Part shown: positions 41,369-50,973 of the stretch, in pieces | Position numbering within the stretch: the first letter of the stretch is position 1 | Layout: the number at the start of each line of letters is the position of its first letter | From: Streptomyces albiflavescens | GTDB taxonomy: Bacteria; Actinomycetota; Actinomycetes; Streptomycetales; Streptomycetaceae | Direction of reading: 5' to 3' | Length of the DNA stretch: 64,000 bases | Assembly: GCF_014645835.1 (NCBI RefSeq) | Contig: NZ_BMMM01000001.1 | Location: 793,962 to 857,961 of the forward strand | Position numbers and translations under genes: made by a program | The notes under the pieces: generated by a model | What the model was told of the DNA's origin: nothing | The model's database searches: none | What the model saw: only the letters and a program-made list of their open reading frames with translations

Positions 41369-43354
41369 ATGACGGCACGCAGTATCACCGACCGCCTGGG
41401 CGGCCTCGCCTTCGGCGGCGACTACAACCCCGAGCAGTGGGACGAGCCGGTCTGGAAGGAAGACGACGAACTCATGCGCCGGGCCAGGGTCAACCTGGCC
41501 ACGATGGGCGTCTTCTCCTGGGCCCTGCTCGAACCGGAGGAGAGACGCTACGACTTCACCTGGCTGGACGCCCACATCGAACGCCTCCACGCGAACGGCG
41601 TGGCCGTCGACCTCGCCACCCCGACGGCCTCCCCGCCGCCCTGGTTCACCCTCGCCCACCCCGAGTCGCTGGCGGTCAGAGCCGACGGCACCCGCCTCGT
41701 CCACGGCAGCCGCGACACCTACTGCCTCGCCTCACCCGCCTACCGCAGCGCGGCCCGCCGGATCGCCTCCGCCCTGGCCGAACGGTACGGCGACCATCCC
41801 GCCCTCGCGCTGTGGCACGTGCACAACGAGTACGGCACGCTCTGCTGGTGCGACCACGCGGCGACCGCGTTCCGGGTGTGGCTGCGCGCCCGGCACGGCT
41901 CGCTGGCCACCCTCAACGAGGCGTGGGGCACGGCCTTCTGGAGCCAGCGCTACACCTCCTGGGAGCAGGTACTGCCGCCCCGCGCGACGCAGTACCACAG
42001 GAACCCCGGCCAGACAGTGGACTTCCACCGCTTCTGGGGCGACGAGATCATCGCCGCCTACTGCGAGCAGCGCGACGCGATCCGCGAGCACAGCGACCGC
42101 CCGGTGACGACGAACCTGATGCTGCCCTACGACCTGCGGCTGAACGTGTGGGCGTTCGCCCGCGAACTCGACGTCGTCAGCTCCGACCAGTACCCGGACG
42201 CGAACGGTCTCGACGGCGCCGCACACGCGGCCTTCTACGCCGACCGCACCCGCTCCCTGGCCGGCGGCCGCCCCTGGCTGCTGATGGAGCAGGGCACCAG
42301 CACGGTCTACGACGACGATCAGGTGATCGGCAAGGAGCCGGGTGACGTACTGCGCCACAGCCTCGGCCACATCGCGCGTGGTTCGGAGGGCGCCCTGTTC
42401 TTCCAGTGGCGGCAGTCCCGGGCGGGTGCCGAGACCTGGCACTCGGCGATGCTGCCGCACGCGGGCCCCGACAGCCGCATCTTCCGCGAGGTCACGCAGA
42501 CCGGCGAGGCGGTCGCCCGACTCGGCGAGCTGGCGGGATCGACCGTCACCGCACGGGTGGCCGTGCTCGACGACCCGGACGCCATGTGGGCGCTGGAGGT
42601 CGACGGCCTGCCCTCCTCCCGCCTCGACTACCACGCACCGCTCGCCGGGGCGCACCGCGCGCTGTGGGACGAGGGTGTCACGGCGGACTTCGCCCACCCG
42701 GAGCACGATCTGAGCCGCTACCGGCTGGTCGTCGCGCCCTCCCTGTTCCTGCTGTCCGACAAGGGTGCGGAGAACCTTCGCCGTTACGTCGAGGGCGGGG
42801 GAACGCTCCTCGTCCAGCGCGCCACCGGCTACGTCGACGACCGCATGCACGCCCGTCTCGGCGGCTACCCGGCCGCACCGTTGCGCGAGGCGCTGGGCAT
42901 CCGCGTCGAGGAGCACCGGCCGCTGCGGACGGACGAGCGGATCACCCTGTCCGACGGCTCGCACGGCACCGTCTGGAGCGAGTCCCTGCGCACCGAGGGC
43001 GCGGAGACGCTCGCCGCCTACACCCACGGCATGCTCGGGGACAGCCCGGCACTCACCCGGCACCGCTTCGGCACCGGACAGGGCTGGTATCTCTCCACCC
43101 GCCTGGACGACGCCGACTACGGCGCCCTGCTCGGACGGCTCCTGAAGGAAGCCGGCGTCGAGCCGGAGCTGCCGGACCTGCCGACCGGTGTCGAGGCCGT
43201 AACCCGGCATGCGGCCGACGGCCGCCGCTGGCACGTCCTGATCAACCACACCGAGGACACCGTGCCCCTGCCGGATCCCGCCCTCGACCTGCTCACCGGC
43301 CAGGCGGCCCACGAACTGCCGCCCGGCGCCTGCGCGGTCCTGCGCGGCCACTGA
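41369..43354 (+). CDS. GH42 beta-galactosidase
   Basis: Intracellular beta-galactosidase of 661 residues (no signal peptide), first gene of the plus-strand glycosidase operon. The (beta/alpha)8 barrel starts FGGDYNPEQW, the acid/base Glu154 is in WHVHNEYGTLCWC, and the nucleophile Glu307 in WLLMEQGTSTV. The trimerisation domain (about 390-600, LVVAPSLFLLSDKGAENL) and the C-terminal beta domain are complete. The start ATG has AGGAAG upstream. It may act on galactosides released from xyloglucan side chains or arabinogalactan after import by the CUT1 system. The next gene starts 15 bases after its stop. Confidence 0.93.
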   Translation: MTARSITDRLGGLAFGGDYNPEQWDEPVWKEDDELMRRARVNLATMGVFSWALLEPEERRYDFTWLDAHIERLHANGVAVDLATPTASPPPWFTLAHPESLAVRADGTRLVHGSRDTYCLASPAYRSAARRIASALAERYGDHPALALWHVHNEYGTLCWCDHAATAFRVWLRARHGSLATLNEAWGTAFWSQRYTSWEQVLPPRATQYHRNPGQTVDFHRFWGDEIIAAYCEQRDAIREHSDRPVTTNLMLPYDLRLNVWAFARELDVVSSDQYPDANGLDGAAHAAFYADRTRSLAGGRPWLLMEQGTSTVYDDDQVIGKEPGDVLRHSLGHIARGSEGALFFQWRQSRAGAETWHSAMLPHAGPDSRIFREVTQTGEAVARLGELAGSTVTARVAVLDDPDAMWALEVDGLPSSRLDYHAPLAGAHRALWDEGVTADFAHPEHDLSRYRLVVAPSLFLLSDKGAENLRRYVEGGGTLLVQRATGYVDDRMHARLGGYPAAPLREALGIRVEEHRPLRTDERITLSDGSHGTVWSESLRTEGAETLAAYTHGMLGDSPALTRHRFGTGQGWYLSTRLDDADYGALLGRLLKEAGVEPELPDLPTGVEAVTRHAADGRRWHVLINHTEDTVPLPDPALDLLTGQAAHELPPGACAVLRGH

Positions 43355-43369
43355 CCTGAAAAGGCCACC

Positions 43370-45504
43370 ATGGAAAAGGAACAGCGGAGCTTCCGCTGGG
43401 GTCATGAGGCCCTGCACCTCGAGTTCGTCCTCGGCGACGACGGCGACGCCCGCCTGACGCACCTCGGACTGCCGGACGAGGCGGCCAACGGCCCCCGTGG
43501 GTCCCTGCCTCTGGTGGAGGTGACGGCCACGGGTCACGGGCGCGACTGGTCGGGCAGCCGCCTGGTCCAGACGGCGATCGGCGGGCGGCTGCGCCACCGG
43601 GCCCACCGTGCGGCCCGCGACGGCGACTGGCACACCCTGACCGTCCAACTCCACGACCCGGACACCGGTCTGGTCGCGGAGGTGACCTACCGGTCACCGG
43701 ACGGCATACCTGTGCTCCGCAGCGAGGTGACCCTGCGCAACGAAGGGCCGGACACGCTCCACCTGGAGTCGGTCAGCTCGTTCGCCATGGGGTGCCTCAC
43801 CACGCCGGACCCGGCGGACCTGGACGCCGCCGACCTGCTGTGGGCGGAGAACGACTGGCTCGCCGAATGCCGCTGGCAGCGCCGGCCGTTGCGGCTGACC
43901 ACACCGGACCACCGAGGACGCGTGAGCCACGCGAACGGCCGTTCCGGCTTCGCCCTGACCGGACAGGGCACCTGGTCCAGCTGCGGGCGCCTGCCCATGG
44001 GTGGCCTCACGGACCGGCGCACCGGCCGCAGCTGGGTGTGGCAGATCGAGCACAACGGCGGGGGCTGGCGCTGGGAGTGCGCCGAGCGTGACAAGACGGC
44101 CTACCTGGCACTGTTCGGGCCTACCGACCTCCACCACGGCTGGCGGCAGCCGCTGGAACCGGGTGCCGTCTTCCGCACCGTACCCGTGGCCCTCTCCTTC
44201 GGCGCCGACGGCGGCCCCGACGCCGCGTTCGCCGCGCTGACCCGCTACCGACGCGCCCAGCGCCGCCCGCATCCCGACCACCGGGGTCTGCCCGTCATCT
44301 TCAACGACTACATGAACTGCCTCATGGGAGACCCCACCACCGAAAAGCTGCTGCCGCTGATCGACGCGGCGGCCGAGGCCGGCGCCGAGTACTTCGTCAT
44401 CGACGCGGGCTGGTACGACGACGGCGGTGACGGCTGGTGGACCACCGTCGGCGCCTGGGAACCGGCCGCCTCACGTTTCCCTGGGGAGGAGGGCATCCAC
44501 AAGGTGCTGGACCGCATCCGGGAGCGCGGCATGGTGCCCGGCCTGTGGCTGGAGCCGGAGGTGATCGGCGTACACAGCCCCATGGCCGAGTCCCTGCCCG
44601 ACGAGGCGTTCTTCCGCCGCGACGGCGTCCGGGTCACGGAGTCCGGCCGGCACCATCTGGACCTGCGCCATCCCGCCGCCCGCGCCACCTGGACCAGGTC
44701 GTGGACCGTCTGGTCGGCGAGTGGGGCGTCGGCTACCTCAAGCTCGACCACAACATCGACCCCGGCTCCGGCACCAGCGCCCACCCCGGCGAGAGTGCGG
44801 GCGCCGGACTGCTCGGCCACAACCGGGCGCACCTGGACTGGCTCGACGGCATCCTGGACCGCCATCCGCACCTGGTGGTGGAGAACTGCGCCTCGGGCGG
44901 CATGCGCTGGGACCACGCCCTGCTGTCGCGGCTGCAACTGCAGTCCACCAGCGACCAGCAGAACCTGCACCGCTACGCGCCCATCGCGGCCTCCGCGCCC
45001 ACCGCCGTCACCCCCGAGCAGGGCGCCGTGTGGGCCTATCCGCAGCCGGAGGACTCCCTCGACGAGGTCGCCTTCACCATGGCGAGCGGCCTCCTCGGCC
45101 GTATCCACCTCTCCGGCCTCCTGCCGGAGCTGGGGCCCGAGGCCCGCGCCCTGGTCCACGAGGCGGTCGCCGTGTACAAGGCCGTCCGCGCCGACCTGCC
45201 CGGGGCCGTGCCGTCCTGGCCACTCGGGCTGCCCGGCTGGGACGACCCCTGGATCGCTCTCGCCCTGTACACCCCCGACACCACGTACCTCACCGTCTGG
45301 CGCCGCCCGGGCGGCGAGGCCACCACCACCGTCCGGCTGCCGGAACGGTCGGGCGGCGCAGCCTGTGTCGAGGTGTTGTACCCCGCCGCACGTCAGGCCG
45401 TTGCCGCCTGGAACCCCGACACCGCCGACCTCACCGTGACCCTGCCCGCAGCGCCGTCCGCGGCGCTGCTCCGCATCACCCGCACGGAACCGGACGCTCC
45501 CTGA
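43370..45504 (+). pseudogene. GH36 alpha-galactosidase, frameshifted
   Basis: Intracellular alpha-galactosidase-type enzyme (about 710 residues if restored), second gene of the operon. The first frame runs from ATG 43370 through the beta-supersandwich and half the barrel (FNDYMNCLMGDPTTEKLLPL, YFVIDAGWYDDGGDGWW, VPGLWLEPEVIGVHSPMA) to HHLDLRHPAARA. There the frame is lost near 44685-44689; the +2 frame continues HLDQVVDRLVGEWGVGYLKL with the nucleophile Asp in KLDHNID and the acid region VENCASGGMRWDHALLSR to the stop at 45504. One missing base explains it. No homopolymer is present, so it may be a true mutation or a sequencing error. Without correction the product lacks the catalytic Asp. 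Confidence 0.85.
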
Positions 45505-45545
45505 GCGCCGCCCCTGCCGCCCACCCGACGAAAGGACGATCAAGG

Positions 45546-47063
45546 GTGCCCGCTCAGACCCCGCCCGCCCGCGCCGCCAACCCCGTACTCCCCGGGTTCC
45601 ACCCCGACCCCAGCGTCTGCCGGGTCGGCGACGACTACTACCTCGCCTGCTCCAGCTTCGAGTACTTCCCCGGCATACCCCTCTTCCACAGCCGCGACCT
45701 GGTGCACTGGCGGCAGATCGGCAACGTCCTGGACCGGTCCGAGCAGTTGCGTCTGCCCGCCTCCATGCCGTCCTCGGGCGGCATCTACGCCCCCACGCTG
45801 CGCCATCACGACGGCCGTTTCTGGCTGATCGTCACCAACTGCAGCGAGGGCGGCGGCAACCTGATCGTCACAGCGACCGACCCGGCCGGACCGTGGTCGG
45901 ATCCCGTCTGGGCACCGGGCGTGCCCGGTATCGATCCCGACCTGGCCTGGGACGAGGACGGCACCTGCTGGTGCACGGTCGCCGGGGTGTCGCAGGTCCG
46001 TATCGACCCGTCCACCGGACAGACGCACGGCACACCGCACAAGCTCTGGTCCGGCGGCCCCGGCGCGAAGGCACCCGAAGCGCCGCACCTGTACCGGGTC
46101 GGCGACTACTGGTACCTGCTCATCGCCGAGGGCGGCACCGAGCGCGGCCACGGTGTGTCGATCGCCCGCGGCCGTACGCCGACCGGCCCGTTCGAACCGC
46201 ACCCGGCCAACCCGATCCTCACCCACCGCGGCACCGACCACCCCGTGCAGAACACCGGCCACGCGGACCTGGTCCAGGGCCCCGACGGCTCGTGGTGGAC
46301 GGTCCTGCTCGGGGTACGGCCGCGCGGCGGCACGCCCGGCTGGCATGTGCTCGGCCGGGAGACCTTCCTGGCCCCCGTGACCTGGGAGGACGACTGGCCG
46401 GTCGTCGGCGAGGTCGCCCTGGACCTGTCCGCGCTCCCCTGGCCGCTCACCCCCGCCCCCGTCCTGGCCGAGGAACGGCGCGACGACTTCGAGCTCAGCG
46501 AACTCGGGCCGGCCTGGATCTCCGTGCGGGACCGCCCCGCCGAACTCTGCACCACCAAGGAGCGCCCCGGATGGCTGACGCTCCGCGCGCGGGGCGGCTC
46601 CCTGGACGAGCCCGACGTGGTGTTCACCGGCCGCCGCCAGCAGCACCACACCTGCCGGGCACGCACCCTGGTCGACCCCGGGCAGGGGCGCGGCGGCCTC
46701 GCCGTCCGGCTGGACGAGCGGCACCACTACGCGATCGAGGCGTCCGGCGCGGAGGTGCGGGTGATCGCGCGCGTCGGCTCCCTGCGCACGGTCGTGGCCG
46801 CCCAGTCCGTGCCCGCCGGACCTGTGGTCCTCGCCCTCACCATCGCTGACCCGCCGTCACCGCACGGGCCCTGCACCGGCCCTGACGTCGTCTCGCTGGG
46901 CGTCGAAGGCCCGGACGGAACGTTCACCGAGCTCGCGACTCTCGACGGTCGCTACCTGTCGACGGAGGTGGCCGGCGGCTTCACCGGCCGGGTCATCGGC
47001 ATGTACGCCACGGCAGGCACCGTCCACTTCGACTGGTTCGACTACGAGCCCCTCGACGGCTGA
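45546..47063 (+). CDS. GH43 beta-xylosidase/alpha-L-arabinofuranosidase (intracellular)
   Basis: Exo-acting GH43 enzyme of 505 residues without signal peptide, third gene of the operon. The five-bladed propeller (about 10-315) has the base Asp in PGFHPDPSVCRVGDDYYLA, the second Asp in GVPGIDPDLAWDEDG and the acid Glu in AKAPEAPHLYRVGDYW. The C-terminal beta-sandwich (about 320-505) has DFELSELGPAW and HFDWFDYEPL at its end, as in xylosidases of this type. The GTG at 45546 with a purine-rich AAAGGA upstream is the best start. It probably trims imported xylo- or arabino-oligosaccharides. Confidence 0.9.
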   Translation: MPAQTPPARAANPVLPGFHPDPSVCRVGDDYYLACSSFEYFPGIPLFHSRDLVHWRQIGNVLDRSEQLRLPASMPSSGGIYAPTLRHHDGRFWLIVTNCSEGGGNLIVTATDPAGPWSDPVWAPGVPGIDPDLAWDEDGTCWCTVAGVSQVRIDPSTGQTHGTPHKLWSGGPGAKAPEAPHLYRVGDYWYLLIAEGGTERGHGVSIARGRTPTGPFEPHPANPILTHRGTDHPVQNTGHADLVQGPDGSWWTVLLGVRPRGGTPGWHVLGRETFLAPVTWEDDWPVVGEVALDLSALPWPLTPAPVLAEERRDDFELSELGPAWISVRDRPAELCTTKERPGWLTLRARGGSLDEPDVVFTGRRQQHHTCRARTLVDPGQGRGGLAVRLDERHHYAIEASGAEVRVIARVGSLRTVVAAQSVPAGPVVLALTIADPPSPHGPCTGPDVVSLGVEGPDGTFTELATLDGRYLSTEVAGGFTGRVIGMYATAGTVHFDWFDYEPLDG

Positions 47064-47115
47064 ACCCGAGGACGTCACGGCGCACATCATCCACGCCCGA
47101 ACGAAAGGAAAGAAG

Positions 47116-48879
47116 ATGAAGGACATACGGCTACCCGCCCGCCACCGCCGGCGCAGCCCCGGACGCCTGGCCGGCCTGCTGATGGCGCTCCTCCTCGTCA
47201 TCCTGGGACTGTCCGGCAGCGCCGCGATCGCCGCGCCGGACGGCACGGCTGCTCCGGCACCGTCGAAGGTCAGAGTTCCGGCCCGTGCCATGGACGCCGT
47301 CGCCGCGATGCAGCCCAGCTGGAACCTGGGCAACACCCTGGACGCGATCCCGGACGAGACGTCCTGGGGCAACCCGAAGGTCACCAAGGACCTGTTCGAC
47401 ACCATCCGCGCGCAGGGCTACCGCAGCGTCCGCATCCCGGTGACCTGGACCGACCACCAGTCCGCCACCGCCCCCTACACCATCGACGCCACCTTCTTGA
47501 GCCGCGTCAAGCAGGTGGTCGACTGGGCGCAGTCCGACGGCCTGTACGTCGTGCTCAACGTCCACCATGACTCGTGGCAGTGGATCTCGAAGATGCCCGC
47601 CGACCACGACAACGTACTCGCCCGCTTCAACGCCGGCTGGACCCAGATCGCCTCGGCGTTCCGCGACGAGCCGCGCACCCTGCTCTTCGAGAGCGTCAAC
47701 GAACCGGCCTTCGACAATGCCACGGACGCGCAGAAGACCCAGCTCCTGAACGAGCTGAACACCTCCTTCCACAAGGTCGTCCGCTCCTCGGGCGGCGGGA
47801 ACGCGAACCGCCTGCTCGTCCTGCCCACGGTGGGCTGCACGCCCTCCCAGAACTTCATGGACTCCCTGTCCGCCACGATCGGCGCGCTGCACGACAGCAA
47901 TCTGGTCGCCACCGTGCACTACTACAGCTGGTACCCGTTCAGCGTGAACATAGCGGGCGGCACCCGGTACGACGAGTCCGCCCAGAAGGACCTGAACGAG
48001 GCCTTCGCGCGGATGCACGATACGTTCGTCGCCAAGAACATCCCGGTCTACCTCGGCGAGTACGGTCTGCTCGCGTGGCCGGACCACAACCACCCCGACC
48101 GCGTGGAGCGCGGTGAGGCGCTGAAGTACTTCGAGCACCTCGGCTACGCGGCGCGCGTCGCCGGCGTCACCACCGCCCTGTGGGACCCCGGAACGTTCGC
48201 CTACCTGAATCGCGAGACGCTGAAGTGGAGCGACCCCGCCCTGTTCGCCTGGATCAAGTCGAGCTGGACCACCCGCTCGGGCACCGCCTCCTTCGACAAG
48301 GTCTTCGTGCCGAAGTCCAGCCCGATCACGGCCAAGACGCTCACTCTGAACCCCAACGGCACCAAGTTCCGCGGCCTGTGGCAGGGCAGCACCCCGCTTA
48401 CTCCGGGGCTTGACTACACCGTCACCGACAACCAGCTCACCCTCACGGCGCGCGCACTGACCCGGCTGACCGGCGATCGCCGGTACGGGGTCAACGCGAC
48501 GCTCCAGGCCCGGTTCTCCCGCGGGCTGCCCTGGACGATCGACGTGATCACGTCCGACACTCCGGTGCTGTCGAACGCCACGGGTACGACCGGCTCGTTC
48601 ACCATTCCCACCCAGTACCGGGGTGACGTACTGGCGACCATGGAGGCCAGGTACGCCGACGGCAGCAACGCCGGTCAGGCCGGCTGGACTCCGTACCAGG
48701 AGTTCAACGCGGCCTTCTCACCGGACTACCCGGGCGGCACGATCATTCTGACTCCCGACTTCCTGAACGCGCTGCACGACGGCACAGCGGTGACGCTGAC
48801 CTTCCACTTCCACAGCGGCGCCACCGTCACCTACCACGTCACCAAGTCCCAAGGCTCGGTCACCGGCACGACATCCTGA
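47116..48879 (+). CDS. Secreted GH5 endoglucanase/xyloglucanase with X2-CBM46
   Basis: Extracellular endo-glucanase of 587 residues, last gene of the operon. The signal peptide (about 1-40) ends SAAIAAPDG. The GH5 barrel (about 55-385, subfamily 4-like) shows PSWNLGNTLDAIPDETSWGN, VNVHHDSW-type strand (VVLNVHHDSWQW), acid/base Glu196 in ESVNEPAF, VATVHYYSWYPFSVN and nucleophile Glu315 in VYLGEYGLLAW. An Ig-like X2 module (about 395-490) and a CBM46-like module (about 490-587) follow, the arrangement known from Bacillus halodurans Cel5B, where it supports xyloglucan and mixed-linkage glucan binding. The same pair of modules ends the GH43-type protein at 13611. A good AAAGGAAAG binding site precedes the ATG. 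Confidence 0.9.
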   Translation: MKDIRLPARHRRRSPGRLAGLLMALLLVILGLSGSAAIAAPDGTAAPAPSKVRVPARAMDAVAAMQPSWNLGNTLDAIPDETSWGNPKVTKDLFDTIRAQGYRSVRIPVTWTDHQSATAPYTIDATFLSRVKQVVDWAQSDGLYVVLNVHHDSWQWISKMPADHDNVLARFNAGWTQIASAFRDEPRTLLFESVNEPAFDNATDAQKTQLLNELNTSFHKVVRSSGGGNANRLLVLPTVGCTPSQNFMDSLSATIGALHDSNLVATVHYYSWYPFSVNIAGGTRYDESAQKDLNEAFARMHDTFVAKNIPVYLGEYGLLAWPDHNHPDRVERGEALKYFEHLGYAARVAGVTTALWDPGTFAYLNRETLKWSDPALFAWIKSSWTTRSGTASFDKVFVPKSSPITAKTLTLNPNGTKFRGLWQGSTPLTPGLDYTVTDNQLTLTARALTRLTGDRRYGVNATLQARFSRGLPWTIDVITSDTPVLSNATGTTGSFTIPTQYRGDVLATMEARYADGSNAGQAGWTPYQEFNAAFSPDYPGGTIILTPDFLNALHDGTAVTLTFHFHSGATVTYHVTKSQGSVTGTTS

Positions 48880-48894
48880 ACGACCGACCCCCTC

Positions 48895-48924
48895 GCCCTG
48901 GTTGCCCCTCCCGGCGACCAGGGC
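48895..48924. terminator. Hairpin between GH5 gene and lacI-type gene
   Basis: GCCCTGGT (48895-48902) pairs with ACCAGGGC (48917-48924) around a 14-base loop, between convergent genes. Confidence 0.55.
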
Positions 48925-48949
48925 ACCGCCCCTTTCGCGCGCGGTCGCG

Positions 48950-49999
48950 TCACTCCTCCTTGGGCGGTGCCGTGCTCTCCCGGACGGTGAGGGTGGTCGC
49001 GATCTCCAGTCCCACCTGTGGCACTTCCTCGCCGCGGCCGAGCGCCAGGGCCAGTTCGGTAGCGGCCGTCGCCATCTCGGCCAGCGGCTGATGGACCGTG
49101 GTCAAGGGCGGATCCATCCAGGCCACGGCCGGTACGTCGTCGAAGCCCACCACGCTGAGATCGTGCGGGATGCGCAGGCCCAGCTCGCGCGCGGCCTGGT
49201 AGACCCCGAGCGCCTGCATGTCGTTGGCGGTGAACACGGCGGTGGGGCGATCGGGGCGGGACAGCAGCTCCCGCGCGGCGGCGTACCCGTGCTCGCGGGC
49301 GAGCTGGGTCTTCACGATCAGTTCGGGTTCCATCGGCAGGCCGGCTTCCGCGAGAGCGGACGAGTAGCCGGACAGCCGGGCGAGGCAGAAGGGGTGATCC
49401 GGCCCGCTGATCATGGCGATGCGCCGGTGCCCCAGTCCGACCAGATGCCGGGTTGCCGCCTGCCCGCCTCTCCAGTTCGTGGCTCCCACGAACGGCACGT
49501 GGTCGGGCAGTTCGTCGATCGGGTCGAAGACGACGAATGGAATGCCCTTCGCCGTCAGTTGTTCCCGCTCGGCTTCCGAGAGCTGGGCAACCGACAGGAC
49601 GCATCGCGGGCGCCGACCGACCGTGTCGTCGATGGTCATGCCCGAGGCGTCATGGAGTCCGAACTCCGACACCAGCACACCGATCCGGTTCCTGCGGGCC
49701 ACGCGCTCGACACCGCGGATGATCTCCACGGCCCACATGCTCTCCAGTTCGCGGAACACGAGCTCCACGAGATTGCTGCGGTTCTTCGGGGGCTTGCGGT
49801 AACCGTGCTGATGGATGAGCTGCTCGACGCGGGCCCGGGTCTCGTCCGACACCCCCGACCGGCCGTTGAGCACCTTCGACACAGTGGGCACGGAGACACC
49901 CGCGGATTCGGCGATGTACGCGATCGTCACCGATGGGGGTCCCTCGCCGCGTTGACCGTGTTCTCCCGTCGAAGGTGTGCCCGCTCGGTTGTCCGGCAC
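48950..49999 (-). CDS. LacI-family transcriptional regulator
   Basis: Sugar-responsive repressor of 349 residues. The N-terminal helix-turn-helix (about 25-75) reads VTIAYIAESAGVSVPTVSKV and LNGRSGVSDETRARV with the hinge QHGYRKPP; the ligand-binding domain shows LVFRELESMWAVEIIRGVER, PFVGATNWRGGQAATRHLVG, HRRIAMISGPD, FTANDMQALGVYQAARELG and VVGFDDVPAVAWMDPPLTTV. The GTG at 49999 gives a long N-terminal arm; the GTG just before TIAYIAE is an alternative. It lies between the GH42-GH36-GH43-GH5 operon and the GH12/CUT1 genes, whose promoters carry GAAGCGCTTC palindromes, so it probably controls both. Its own promoter has a CebR-like box. Confidence 0.92.
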   Translation of the reverse strand: MPDNRAGTPSTGEHGQRGEGPPSVTIAYIAESAGVSVPTVSKVLNGRSGVSDETRARVEQLIHQHGYRKPPKNRSNLVELVFRELESMWAVEIIRGVERVARRNRIGVLVSEFGLHDASGMTIDDTVGRRPRCVLSVAQLSEAEREQLTAKGIPFVVFDPIDELPDHVPFVGATNWRGGQAATRHLVGLGHRRIAMISGPDHPFCLARLSGYSSALAEAGLPMEPELIVKTQLAREHGYAAARELLSRPDRPTAVFTANDMQALGVYQAARELGLRIPHDLSVVGFDDVPAVAWMDPPLTTVHQPLAEMATAATELALALGRGEEVPQVGLEIATTLTVRESTAPPKEE

Positions 50000-50068
50000 G
50001 GTCGCTTTTCCCCCTCCCCTCGCCTGCTGTGGCGGCCATTGTCCTACAGTCCGCGAGAGAACAACGCA

Positions 50069-50082
50069 TGGGAGCGCTCCGA
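50069..50082. promoter_or_regulatory. CebR-like box upstream of lacI-type gene
   Basis: TGGGAGCGCTCCGA differs at one base from TGGGAGCGCTCCCA, the known binding sequence of the streptomycete cellobiose regulator CebR. It lies 70 bases upstream of the LacI start and 92 bases past the GH12 stop. It could bind CebR or be a variant site of the local LacI regulator. Confidence 0.55.
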
Positions 50083-50173
50083 AAAGCCGGGGAAGGCGAC
50101 CACAAACGCACTGCGGGCCGAGGCCGCCGCGACTGGAGCAGGACGCGGAGCCGACCTCGGCCCTGATGATGGG

Positions 50174-50881
50174 TCAACCGCCGTTGATGGTCAGGTCGTT
50201 GGTGTTGAAGTTGAGCCCGCCGGACGACGAGGTGATCTCATAGCCGAACTGCACGTCGCCGATGATCTCGCTACCGGGCATCCAGCCCTTGGTGTAGGCG
50301 ATCCAGTTGAGGATCGGCTTGACGTCCACGGTGCCGGAGCTGGAGTTGGACGTCCGCAGGAACGAGAACACCTGGTTCGACCCGTTGGTGCCCTTGTAGA
50401 CGTTCCAGTTGTGGCCGCCGAGCGTGACGTTGGCCTGCCAGCTGCCGATCGGGCCGACGGCTCCGGTGTGATTGACCCAGAGCATGATCTCGTACTGGTG
50501 GGCGTTGTCCCAGATGTCGTACGACGTGTTGTACGCGCCGGACGACGGGACGCTGACGTCGTAGTTGCTGGTGAGCCGGCTGAGGGTGTCGATCGACTTG
50601 TTGATCGACTTCGTCGAGTTCGCGTAGGACTTGATGCCGCCGGTGTTGGGGTGGTCGGCCCAGACACCCCAGCCGGTCCCGGAGTTGGCCCAGATGCACT
50701 GGCCGCCCGCACCGGAGCCCCAGATGTTGTTGTAGAGCCTGTAGCCGTCCAGGCTGGTGCCGGCCCACCGGTCGCAGGAGCTCCAGACGGCGGCCGAAGC
50801 GGGGGCGGAGGCGAGGCCGACGGTGGCACCGAGAGCCATCGCCGGCGCGAGCACCGCCATGGTGATCTTGTGTTTGACCAT
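50174..50881 (-). CDS. Secreted GH12 endoglucanase
   Basis: Extracellular endo-beta-1,4-glucanase, possibly a xyloglucanase, 235 residues. The signal peptide (about 1-32) ends ASAAVWSS. The compact beta-jelly-roll is complete: CDRWAGTSLDGYRLYNNIWG, ANSGTGWGVWAD, IKSYANSTKSINKSID, the nucleophile Glu in HQYEIMLWVNHTG and the acid Glu in IIGDVQFGYEITSSSGGLNF. No binding module is attached. The ATG 50881 has AAGGGA upstream. It lies 92 bases downstream of the CUT1 permease gene on the same strand and may be the last gene of that unit or have its own promoter. Confidence 0.93.
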   Translation of the reverse strand: MVKHKITMAVLAPAMALGATVGLASAPASAAVWSSCDRWAGTSLDGYRLYNNIWGSGAGGQCIWANSGTGWGVWADHPNTGGIKSYANSTKSINKSIDTLSRLTSNYDVSVPSSGAYNTSYDIWDNAHQYEIMLWVNHTGAVGPIGSWQANVTLGGHNWNVYKGTNGSNQVFSFLRTSNSSSGTVDVKPILNWIAYTKGWMPGSEIIGDVQFGYEITSSSGGLNFNTNDLTINGG

Positions 50882-50973
50882 GGTGTCCCTTCCACGGGTG
50901 GGGGGAAATGTGGGGGTTGCCACCACGCCCCCATGCTGAGGACGTGGTCCTCTCCGGCGACGAGGTCGAGGGC

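Noticed and set aside
41732..43654. Long minus-strand frame opposite the GH42 gene
   Set aside because: Same antisense artefact: biased composition and no motifs, while the GH42 frame has all catalytic residues.
44681..44690. Programmed ribosomal frameshift in the GH36 gene
   Set aside because: No slippery heptamer, run of identical bases or downstream structure is evident, so a mutation or sequencing error is more likely.
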